Shown: positions 1 to 5,130 of the stretch, piece by piece
How the letters are laid out: the number at the start of each line of letters is the position of its first letter
Position numbering within the stretch: position 1 is the first letter of the stretch
Assembly (NCBI GenBank): GCA_964533585.1
Contig: CAZHMM010000238.1
Span: 1-5,130 of the forward strand
From: Elioraea sp964533585
GTDB lineage: Bacteria; Pseudomonadota; Alphaproteobacteria; Acetobacterales; Acetobacteraceae
Direction: 5' to 3'
DNA: 5,130 bases
Made by a program: the position numbers and the translations under genes
Notes under the pieces: generated by a model
The model's input: only the letters and a program-made list of their open reading frames with translations
The model's database searches: none
What the model was told of the DNA's origin: nothing

Positions 1-225
1 AACCCGATCTTCGGCACGGTCATCGGCGGGCCCGACGACGGCAAGGTCTCGGTCGCGAGCACCCGGCTCGACGGCATGACCGACCACATCGTGCTGCCGG
101 TCAGCCACACCTTCATGATGAACAACCCCCTCGTCATCGCCCAGGTCGTGGGCTTCCTCCAGTCCGGCCGCTTCGACCACGACCTGACCTTGGGCGAGGC
201 GATCGCCCGGCTCTGGGGCGGCTGA
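1..225 (+). CDS. Alpha/beta hydrolase (lipase/esterase-like), C-terminal 74 residues only
   Basis: The 3' end of a gene that starts left of the window; it reads in frame from base 1 to the TGA at 223-225. The visible protein has a GPDDGKVSV stretch (fragment residues 10-18), then GMTDH (25-29), then LPVSHTFMMNNP (32-43). This order matches the C-terminal part of alpha/beta hydrolases of the lipase/PGAP1-like type. There the Asp before GKV is the likely acid of the catalytic triad and the His of SHTFM (residue 36) the likely catalytic His. The nucleophile Ser would lie in the missing part. The tail after FLQSGRF (residues 52-58) is short, as is normal in this group. The substrate cannot be told. 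It lies 108 bases upstream of the efflux operon on the same strand, with a hairpin after its stop, so it is probably a separate transcription unit. The family call rests on remembered similarity, not on a search. Confidence 0.75.
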   Translation, partial: NPIFGTVIGGPDDGKVSVASTRLDGMTDHIVLPVSHTFMMNNPLVIAQVVGFLQSGRFDHDLTLGEAIARLWGG

Positions 226-227
226 GG

Positions 228-246
228 GCCCCGCGACGCCGCGGGC
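228..246 (+). terminator. GC hairpin after the hydrolase gene, possible terminator
   Basis: CCCGCG (230-235) and CGCGGG (240-245) pair perfectly around a 4-base ACGC loop. The stem can be lengthened by G228 and C246 if one C is bulged. It begins three bases after the hydrolase stop codon, which is where a terminator is expected. No T-run follows, so it is not a canonical intrinsic terminator. It may only pause polymerase or protect the 3' end, or be a chance product of very high GC. Confidence 0.3.
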
Positions 247-248
247 GG

Positions 249-278
249 TGGAGGCATCCCGATCGCGGCGGTTATCGT
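249..278 (+). promoter_or_regulatory. Weak candidate promoter for the efflux operon
   Basis: The only A/T-bearing patch in the gap is TATCGT at 273-278, which matches four of six bases of a sigma-70 -10 box. TGGAGG at 249-254 lies 18 bases upstream and matches only three of six bases of a -35 box. A promoter must exist somewhere upstream of the adaptor gene if the hydrolase transcript ends before it. This is the best site seen, but the match is poor. Confidence 0.18.
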
Positions 279-296
279 CCCTCGCCGGCTGCGCGA

Positions 297-316
297 GTCG
301 CGGTCCGGCCCGCGAC
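297..316 (+). promoter_or_regulatory. Perfect 7-bp inverted repeat just upstream of the adaptor ribosome binding site
   Basis: GTCGCGG (297-303) and CCGCGAC (310-316) are exact reverse complements separated by the six bases TCCGGC. The repeat ends at the base before AGGAG (317-321). As DNA it could be a small operator; as RNA it would be a stable stem next to the ribosome binding site. No regulator gene is visible in the window to pair it with. Chance palindromes are common at this GC content. Confidence 0.3.
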
Positions 317-329
317 AGGAGCAGGGGGA
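317..329 (+). promoter_or_regulatory. Ribosome binding site of the RND adaptor gene
   Basis: Two purine-rich cores lie before the ATG at 334: AGGAG at 317-321 (12 bases away) and AGGGGGA at 323-329 (4 bases away). One is rather far and the other rather near, but either supports the start at 334. That start also gives a well-formed signal peptide. Confidence 0.6.
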
Positions 330-555
330 CACGATGACCGGCACGACACGACGCCTCGGCATCCCCGCCTTCCTGCTCGGTCTCCTCGCCGCCGCGCCGG
401 CCCTCGCCCAGCCGCTCCCCGCCGTCACCGTCGCGCCGGCCGAGCTCACCGAGGTCAGCGACACCGCCGTCTTCACCGGCCGGGCGGTCGCCTATCAGAA
501 GGTCGAGATCCGCGCCCGCGTCTCGGGCTTCGTCGAGGAACGCCCCTTCACCGAA

Positions 556-600
556 GGCGCCGCCGCCGAGGCCGAGCGCAGCCTCGCCGAGATCGAACGG
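556..600 (+). other. Probable in-frame deletion junction inside the adaptor gene
   Basis: The adaptor family normally reads EG, a few residues, a GD.L..I....Y strand-turn, then a helix leading to a RDR/RY..L segment. Here EGAA (codons 74-77) is followed at once by AEAERSLAEIERDRQATL, with the strand and most of the first helix absent. Compared from memory with MexA, 13 residues stand where about 43 are expected. The short repeats GCCGCCGAG and GCCGAG at 562-576 could have served as slippage points. The exact junction cannot be placed without an intact relative. Confidence 0.6.
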
Positions 601-1035
601 GACCGTCAGGCCACGCTCGTCGCGCGCGAGGCCACCGCCCAGGCGGTGCTCGACACCGCCGAGGCGACCTTCGCCAAGGCCGAGGCCGCGGTCCGCCAGC
701 TCGGGGCCCAGCGCGAACGCGCCGCGCTCGACCTCTCCTATACCGAGATCACCGCCCCCTTCGCCGGCACCGCCGGCCTCGCCCAGGTCGACGAGGGCGC
801 GCTGGTCGGCCCCGAGAGCGGCCCCCTCGTCACCCTGACCCGCATCGACCCGATGACCGTCGAGTTCCCGGTCCCCGAACGCCTCGCGCTCGAATTCAAT
901 GCCCGCGTCGCGTCCGGCGAGGCGAGCCGCGTGGGCGCGGTGGCCCTGACGCTCGCCGACGGCTCCGCCTTTCCCGAACCCGGCGACATCGACTTCTCCG
1001 ACGTGGAGGTCTCGCCCGGCACCGACACCATCCTC

Positions 1036-1045
1036 GTGCGCGGAC
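1036..1045 (+). other. Frameshift site in the adaptor gene
   Basis: Frame 1 reads TDTILVR up to codon 1039-1041, then becomes non-homologous. Frame 2 reads DFANPAGRLRDGSLV from 1043. Family members have an extra residue between R and the F.NP motif (VRA.FANP-like). The simplest repair is therefore insertion of two bases, one CG unit of the CG-repeat, giving VRADFANP. Removal of one G would also restore frame, but with one residue fewer. No slippery heptamer is present, so programmed frameshifting is unlikely. Confidence 0.8.
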
Positions 1046-1361
1046 TTCGCCAATCCCGCCGGCCGGCTCCGCGACGGCTCGCTCGTGCGCGTCACCCTCC
1101 GCTCGGCCGCCCCGCAGCCGCTCCTCACCGTGCCGGCCCAGGCGGTCCAGCGCGACCTGCAGGGCTTCTTCGTGCTCGTGGTCGATGCCGAGGGCACGGT
1201 CGGCATGCGCCGCGTCGACCCCGGCGCGACCTCCGGGGGCCGCACCGTGCTCACCCAGGGGCTCGAGGCCGGCGAGACGGTCATCGTCGAGGGGCTGAAC
1301 AAGGCGCGGCCGGGCATGCGGGTCGATGCCGCGCTCGCCACCGGCACGGACGGCTGAGCCG

Positions 1362-4300
1362 ATGATCTCCGGCATCTTCATCGACCGCCCGCGCCTCGCC
1401 GCGGTCATCTCCATCGTGCTGACCATCGCCGGGCTCGTGGCGCTCACCCGCCTGCCGGTCGCCCAGTTCCCCGACATCGTGCCGCCGCAGGTCTCGGTCA
1501 CCGCCTCCTATCCCGGAGCCGGCGCCGAGGCGGTCGAGACCAGCGTCGCCCAGCCGATCGAGGACGCGGTGATCGGCGTCGACAACATGATCTACATGAA
1601 GTCGACCAGCGGCGCGGACGGCAGCTATACGCTGACGGTCTCCTTCGCGGTCGGCACCGATCCCGACCTCGCCGCGGTCAACGTCCGGAACCGCGTCGCG
1701 CTGGCCGAGGCGCAGCTGCCCGAGGAGGTCCGCCGCACCGGCATCAGCGTCAAGAAGCGCTCCGCTGCGCTCCTCCAGGCGATCAGCCTCTACTCCGGGA
1801 CCGGCGAGCAGGACGCGCTGTTCCTGTCGAACTACGCCCGGCTCAACCTCCTCGACCGGCTGAAGCGCGTGCCCGGCGTCGGCGAGGCGGTGATGTTCGG
1901 CCCCCGCGACTTCGCCATGCGGGTCGAGCTCGAGACCGACCGGCTGACCAGCTTCGGCCTGACGCCCGCCGACGTGGTCGCGGCGATCCGGTCCCAGAAC
2001 GTTCAGGCCGCCATCGGCCGGCTCGGCGCCCAGCCCATGGCCGAGGACCCGGTCTTCCAGTTCACCCTGACCACCGAGGGCCGGCTGACCGAGCCCGAGG
2101 CCTTCGGCGCCATCGTGATCCGCGCCGCCCCCGACGGCAGCTTCGTGCGCGTCCGCGACGTCGGCACCGTCCGGCTCGGCGCGGCGAACTACGACACCAG
2201 CGCGCGGATCGACGGCCGCGAGAGCGCGATGATCGGCCTCTACCTCGCCCCCGGCGCCAACGCGCTCGCCGCCGCCCAGGGCGTGCGCGCGGTGCTCGAC
2301 GACGCCGCCACGACCTTCCCCGCCGGCCTCGCCTGGCGCATGACCTACGACACCTCCGAATTCGTCGTCGCCAGCATCGAGGAGGTGGTGAAGACCCTGA
2401 TCGAGGCCTTCGTTCTCGTCGCCCTCGTGGTCTTCGTCTTCCTCGGCAGCCTGCGCGCCACGATCATCCCGATCGTCGCGGTCCCCGTCGCGCTGATCGG
2501 CACCTTCGCGGTGATGCTCGCCCTCGGCTTCTCGCTCAACACCGTCTCGTTCCTCGCGCTCGTCCTCGCCATCGGCATCGTGGTCGACGACGCGATCGTG
2601 GTGGTCGAGAACGTCGAGCGGGTGATGTCCGAGAATCCCGGCCTCGATGCCGCCGAGGCCGCCCGCCGCGCCATGGGCGAGATCACCGGCGCCATCGTCG
2701 CGATCACCCTCGTGCTGCTCTCGGTCTTCGTGCCCGTCGCCTTCATCCCCGGCATCTCCGGCCAGCTCTTCCAGCAGTTCGCCGTCGCGGTCTCGGTCGC
2801 CATGGTGATCTCGGCGATCAACGCGCTGACCCTCAGCCCGGCGCTCTGCGCGATCATCCTCAAGACCCATCACGGCCCGCCCCGCGGCGTGCTCGGCTGG
2901 ATCTCGCGCCGCATCGACGGGGCGCGCGACGGCTATGCCCGCATCGCCGGCGCCATCGCCCGGCGCGCGATCCTCGGCCTCGTCCTGCTCGTGGCCGCCT
3001 TCGGGCTGACCGGCTGGTTCGCCTCGATGACGCCCACCGGCTTCCTGCCCGCCGAGGACCAGGGCGCCTTCTTCGTCGAGATCCGCCTGCCCGACGGCGC
3101 CTCCGCGAACCGCACCGAGCGGGTGGTCGCCGACTTCGCCGAACGCCTCGCCGAGGTGCCGGGTGCCGAAAGCGTCGTGACCATCGCCGGCTACAGCTTC
3201 CTCGACGGCCTCGCCAACTCCTCCGCCGCCGCCGCGATCGTGCGCATGGCGCCCTTCGCCGAGCGCGTGCCCCAGGGCCAGACCGTCGACGCCGCCATCC
3301 GTGCCGCGAACATCGCCGGCGCCGGGGTGCGCGAGGCGGCGATCTTCGCCTACAACCTTCCCCCCATCATCGGCCTCGGCACCGGCTCGGGCTTCGAATA
3401 CCAGCTCGTCGACCGCGAGGGCCGCCCGGCGACCGAGCTCGCCGCCACCGCCGGCGGGCTGATCGTCGCCGCGAACCAGGACCCGCGCCTCGCCGGGGTC
3501 TTCACCACCTATTCCGCCAGTGCCCCGCGCATCTTCCTCGACATCGACCGCGACCGGCTGCAGAGCCTCGGGGTGCCGGTCTCCGAGCTCTTCGCCGCGC
3601 TCCAGGGCGTGCTCGGCTCGGTCTATGTCAACGACTTCAACATCTTCGGCCGCGCCTGGCGCGTGACGCTCCAGGGCACCGAGACCGACCGCGCGGCCGA
3701 GGAGGCGATCGGCCGCATCCACGTCCGCAACGCCGCGGGCGACATGGTCCCGGTCGCCGCCGTCGCCACCGCCCGGCGCGACGTCGGCCCGGGCTCGATC
3801 ATCCGCTACAACAACGCCCGCTCCGTCACCATCCAGGGCGGCCCGGCGCCCGGCGTCGCCTCGGGCGCGGCACTCGCCGCGATGGAGGAGATCTCCGCCG
3901 CGACGCTGCCGCCCGGCTACGCCTTCGAATGGACCGGCACCGCGCTCCAGGAAAAGGCCGCCGCCGGTCAGACCACCGCGATCCTCGCGCTGGCGCTCTT
4001 GTTCGCCTACCTCTTCCTCGTCGCGCTCTATGAGAGCTGGACCATCCCGGTCCCGGTGCTGCTCTCGGTGGTGGTCGGCGTCGCCGGGGCCTTCGCGGCA
4101 TTGCTCGCCGCCGGGCTCGCCTTCGACATCTACGCCCAGATCGGCCTCGTGGTCCTGATCGCGCTCGCCGCCAAGAACGCCATCCTGATCGTGGAATTCG
4201 CCAAGGCCCGGCGCGAGGAGGGCATGCCGGTGGTCGAGGCCGCCATCGACGGCGCCCGCACCCGGTTCCGCGCGGTGATGATGACGAGCTTCGCCTTCAT

Positions 4301-4490
4301 CGCCGGCCTCATCCCGCTCGTGCGCGCCGAGGGCGCGGGCGAGCTCTCCCGCCGCGCCGTCGGGACCGCGGTCGCCGGCGGCATGCTCGCCGCCGCCGTG
4401 ATCGGCATCTTCGTCATCCCCGCGCTCTACGTGGTGTTCCAGTCGCTGCGCGAACGGGTGAAGCGCCGCGGGGTCCCCGAGGGCGGCTGA
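1362..4490 (+). CDS. HAE1-family RND multidrug efflux permease (AcrB/MexB type)
   Basis: Inner-membrane proton/drug antiporter of 1042 residues, close to AcrB (1049), and intact. The N-terminus MISGIFIDRPRLAAVISI is the usual HAE1 opening. The ATG at 1362 is chosen over the in-frame ATG at 1326 because the 12 extra residues lack family character. TM1 is about 10-28, followed by a large periplasmic loop and TM2 from about 346. TM4 carries the proton-relay pair D409-D410 in GIVVDDAIVVVENV. TM7 is about 537-556, followed by FLPAEDQGAFF at the start of the second periplasmic loop, then TM8 from about 872. The remaining relay residues are K938 (AAKNAILIVEF), R968 and T975 (RTRFRAVMMTS), equivalent to AcrB K940, R971 and T978. 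In the drug-pocket loop AGYSFLDG, Y611 and F613 stand about where AcrB has F615 and F617. The gene starts 4 bases after the repaired adaptor stop, with only a weak ACGGACGG upstream, so translation is probably coupled. Substrates cannot be predicted. No outer-membrane channel gene follows. Confidence 0.97.
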   Translation: MISGIFIDRPRLAAVISIVLTIAGLVALTRLPVAQFPDIVPPQVSVTASYPGAGAEAVETSVAQPIEDAVIGVDNMIYMKSTSGADGSYTLTVSFAVGTDPDLAAVNVRNRVALAEAQLPEEVRRTGISVKKRSAALLQAISLYSGTGEQDALFLSNYARLNLLDRLKRVPGVGEAVMFGPRDFAMRVELETDRLTSFGLTPADVVAAIRSQNVQAAIGRLGAQPMAEDPVFQFTLTTEGRLTEPEAFGAIVIRAAPDGSFVRVRDVGTVRLGAANYDTSARIDGRESAMIGLYLAPGANALAAAQGVRAVLDDAATTFPAGLAWRMTYDTSEFVVASIEEVVKTLIEAFVLVALVVFVFLGSLRATIIPIVAVPVALIGTFAVMLALGFSLNTVSFLALVLAIGIVVDDAIVVVENVERVMSENPGLDAAEAARRAMGEITGAIVAITLVLLSVFVPVAFIPGISGQLFQQFAVAVSVAMVISAINALTLSPALCAIILKTHHGPPRGVLGWISRRIDGARDGYARIAGAIARRAILGLVLLVAAFGLTGWFASMTPTGFLPAEDQGAFFVEIRLPDGASANRTERVVADFAERLAEVPGAESVVTIAGYSFLDGLANSSAAAAIVRMAPFAERVPQGQTVDAAIRAANIAGAGVREAAIFAYNLPPIIGLGTGSGFEYQLVDREGRPATELAATAGGLIVAANQDPRLAGVFTTYSASAPRIFLDIDRDRLQSLGVPVSELFAALQGVLGSVYVNDFNIFGRAWRVTLQGTETDRAAEEAIGRIHVRNAAGDMVPVAAVATARRDVGPGSIIRYNNARSVTIQGGPAPGVASGAALAAMEEISAATLPPGYAFEWTGTALQEKAAAGQTTAILALALLFAYLFLVALYESWTIPVPVLLSVVVGVAGAFAALLAAGLAFDIYAQIGLVVLIALAAKNAILIVEFAKARREEGMPVVEAAIDGARTRFRAVMMTSFAFIAGLIPLVRAEGAGELSRRAVGTAVAGGMLAAAVIGIFVIPALYVVFQSLRERVKRRGVPEGG

Positions 4491-4498
4491 CGCCGCCC
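4481..4498. terminator. Hairpin over the permease stop codon, possible bidirectional terminator
   Basis: GGGCGGC (4481-4487) pairs perfectly with GCCGCCC (4492-4498), leaving TGAC as the loop, so the permease stop codon sits in the loop. It lies at the meeting point of two convergent transcripts. A second, weaker stem (CCGGTC 4503-4508 with GACCCGG 4513-4519, one C bulged) covers the stop of the minus-strand gene. Neither is followed by a clear T-run, so termination by this structure alone is uncertain. Confidence 0.4.
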
Positions 4499-4506
4499 CC
4501 GGCCGG

Positions 4507-4737
4507 TCAGCCGACCCGGTTGACGCGGGCAAGCGGCCCGCCGCTCCGCCGCGCCCGGGCGACCGCCTCCCGGTCGAGCCAGATGTCGGCGAGGATGTGG
4601 TCGTCGAGCTCCAGGAGCGCCGCCAGCTCCGCATTCCGCCGCCGCGCCACCGGCCCCGGCGCCAGCGGCGCGAAGACCCCGGCGAGGCCCGCCGGGAACA
4701 GCGCCAGCCCCGCGCGCCGCTCGATCCGCCCGCTCAT
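4507..4737 (-). CDS. Small DUF1127-like protein (76 aa)
   Basis: The start is the ATG at 4737, which overlaps the stop of the acetyltransferase gene as ATGA (4734-4737) and has GGAGG at 4749-4745, seven bases before it. The C-terminal half reads RRRNAELAALLELDDHIL, then ADIWLDREAVARAR (residues about 32-63). This fits the DUF1127 (YjiS-like) pattern of a basic helix, L..L.d..L.DIG and a final R.di helix. The usual Gly after DI is Trp here (W53). The N-terminal 30 residues are hydrophobic and Pro/Gly-rich (LALFPAGLAGVFAPLAPGPV), perhaps a short amphipathic or membrane-seeking segment. Some DUF1127 proteins of alphaproteobacteria have been linked to RNA or phosphate/carbon regulation, but nothing here fixes a role for this one. 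It is convergent with the permease gene, with 16 bases between the stops. Longer upstream readings in this frame merely shadow the acetyltransferase gene. Confidence 0.65.
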   Translation of the reverse strand: MSGRIERRAGLALFPAGLAGVFAPLAPGPVARRRNAELAALLELDDHILADIWLDREAVARARRSGGPLARVNRVG

Positions 4738-5130
4738 TGCACCGCCTCCGTCGCCACCGGGCGCCACATGGCGACGATCTCCGGATAGTCCGGCGCCTCG
4801 ACGATCCCCAGCACCCCGAAGCCGTGCCGCGCATAGAACCGCGCGTTCCGCCGGCTGGTCGCCTCCAGATAGCAGGGCATCCCCTGCGCATCGGCGAGCC
4901 GCAGCCGCCGGCGCAGCAGCGCCGCGCCGATCCCCTGTCCCTGCGCCTCCGCCACTACCCCGATCCAGGGCAGGTACCAGTGCGGCGCCTCCGGATGCAG
5001 CGCGCCCTGCGCCGCCAGCCCCGCGGCCAGCGCCTCCAGCCGCTCCGCCGGGATGGTGCGCTCGAGGCAGTCCAGGATCGCCGCCTCGTCCGGCGCCACC
5101 CCCGGCGGGAACCACAGCGCCGCGCCGCGC
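4734..5130 (-). CDS. GNAT-family N-acetyltransferase, start beyond the window edge
   Basis: The frame is open from the right edge, and 131 residues are visible. They begin RGAALWFPPG, which matches the GNAT beta-strand ahead of a helical insert. Next is WYLPWIGV (beta-4) leading into AEAQGQGIGAALL. Its QGQGIG (bases 4943-4926) is the motif A pyrophosphate loop that binds acetyl-CoA. Then come PCYLEATSRRNARFY and RHGFGVLG, the typical motif B end with Tyr before GF. The GTG at 5099 is not taken as the start because homologous sequence continues upstream of it. This subgroup, with ALW.PPG and HWYLP, is often annotated only as a GNAT acetyltransferase; the acceptor substrate is unknown. It is the first visible gene of a minus-strand pair, coupled by ATGA to the DUF1127-like gene. 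Its promoter is outside the window. Confidence 0.9.
   Translation of the reverse strand, partial: RGAALWFPPGVAPDEAAILDCLERTIPAERLEALAAGLAAQGALHPEAPHWYLPWIGVVAEAQGQGIGAALLRRRLRLADAQGMPCYLEATSRRNARFYARHGFGVLGIVEAPDYPEIVAMWRPVATEAVQ
4745..4749 (-). promoter_or_regulatory. Ribosome binding site of the DUF1127-like gene, inside the acetyltransferase gene
   Basis: On the minus strand the last acetyltransferase codons read ACGGAGGCGGTGCAATGA. GGAGG is a strong Shine-Dalgarno core seven bases before the ATG. This fixes the small gene's start and suggests that it is translated by coupling or reinitiation from the upstream gene. Confidence 0.75.

Larger units (their letters stand above)
334..1357 (+). 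pseudogene. RND efflux periplasmic adaptor (membrane fusion protein), frameshifted and internally deleted
   Basis: MexA/AcrA-family adaptor that would link the downstream permease to an outer-membrane channel. A signal peptide is clear: RR at 6-7, a hydrophobic core, and probable cleavage after ALA at residue 25. No Cys follows, so it is not a lipoprotein. Next come a beta-barrel strand and the first half of the lipoyl domain (VEIRARVSGFVEE, about 56-68), a shortened alpha-hairpin (about 79-135), the second lipoyl half (YTEITAPFAGTAGL, from 136) and a beta-barrel (to about 230). Two lesions stand out. After FTEGAA (72-77) the usual second lipoyl strand and first hairpin helix are missing, roughly 30 residues. 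Near base 1042 the frame shifts: the true C-terminus (DFANPAGRLRDGSLVRV onward) lies in frame 2 from 1043 to the TGA at 1355-1357. Left unrepaired, frame 1 runs to 1365 as Arg/Pro-rich nonsense. Restored length would be about 341 residues, against about 370-400 for the family. Family identity is near certain; whether the lesions are biological or sequencing errors is open. Confidence 0.85.

Noticed and set aside
1036..1050. Programmed ribosomal frameshift joining the two adaptor parts
   Set aside because: There is no slippery heptamer and no obvious stimulatory element. RND adaptors are not known to use recoding, and a second lesion in the same gene makes damage or sequence error more likely.
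1085..1357. Separate small gene starting at GTG 1085
   Set aside because: Its product is plainly the C-terminal part of the adaptor (VRVTLR through GLNKARPGMRVDA), and homologous sequence continues upstream of the GTG to 1043. It is the tail of the frameshifted gene, not an independent gene.
896..1501. Minus-strand 201-codon frame over the adaptor/permease junction
   Set aside because: No start context and no recognisable family. It lies opposite two well-identified coding regions and is best explained as GC-driven shadow.
1281..4634. Minus-strand open frame of 1117 codons antisense to the whole permease gene
   Set aside because: Its product is a low-complexity Asp/Glu/Gly/His/Arg string without domains. 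It mirrors the permease codons, and long antisense frames are expected where third positions are nearly all G or C.
4597..4788. Plus-strand 63-codon frame in the GNAT/DUF1127 region
   Set aside because: Arg/Pro-rich product with no family features, antisense to two genes that are supported by motifs and an overlapping start/stop.
4738..5115. Upstream extension of the DUF1127-like frame to a 202-residue protein
   Set aside because: The added part is Gly/Ala/Arg-rich and overlaps the acetyltransferase in another frame. The GGAGG seven bases before ATG 4737 gives a clear start instead.
1..5130. Mobile element, CRISPR array, tRNA or a novel multi-gene system
   Set aside because: No transposase, terminal repeats, spaced direct repeats or tRNA-like cloverleaf were seen. 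All genes belong to common families, and the composition is uniform across the window.

Overview
The base composition is very GC-rich, with almost every third codon position G or C. Together with the protein sequences, this points to a high-GC proteobacterium, most likely an alphaproteobacterium of the Rhodobacterales type. The taxonomic call is inference from codon use and remembered family resemblance, not from a marker gene.

Layout: (1) Bases 1-225 hold the last 74 codons of a plus-strand alpha/beta hydrolase (lipase/esterase-like) gene that begins outside the window. (2) Bases 226-333 are a 108-base gap with two GC hairpins, a weak promoter candidate and the ribosome binding site of the next gene. 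(3) Bases 334-1357 encode the periplasmic adaptor (membrane fusion protein) of an RND efflux pump, but the gene is damaged in two places: about 30 residues of the family fold are missing near codons 75-88, and the reading frame breaks at about base 1042. (4) Bases 1362-4490 encode a complete, apparently functional HAE1-type RND permease of 1042 residues. (5) After a 16-base convergent gap, the minus strand carries a GNAT acetyltransferase (running off the right edge, 4734-5130) and, overlapping its stop by ATGA, a 76-residue DUF1127-like protein (4507-4737).

The adaptor and permease form a classic two-gene efflux operon with no outer-membrane channel gene in view, so a tripartite pump would need a TolC-like channel encoded elsewhere. 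The permease keeps the proton-relay residues (D409, D410, K938, R968, T975) while its adaptor looks broken. That contrast is the main point of interest, and it is either recent gene decay or an error in the source assembly. The hydrolase and the GNAT/DUF1127 pair are probably unrelated neighbours. I see no mobile element, CRISPR array, RNA gene or evidence of a novel multi-gene system here.
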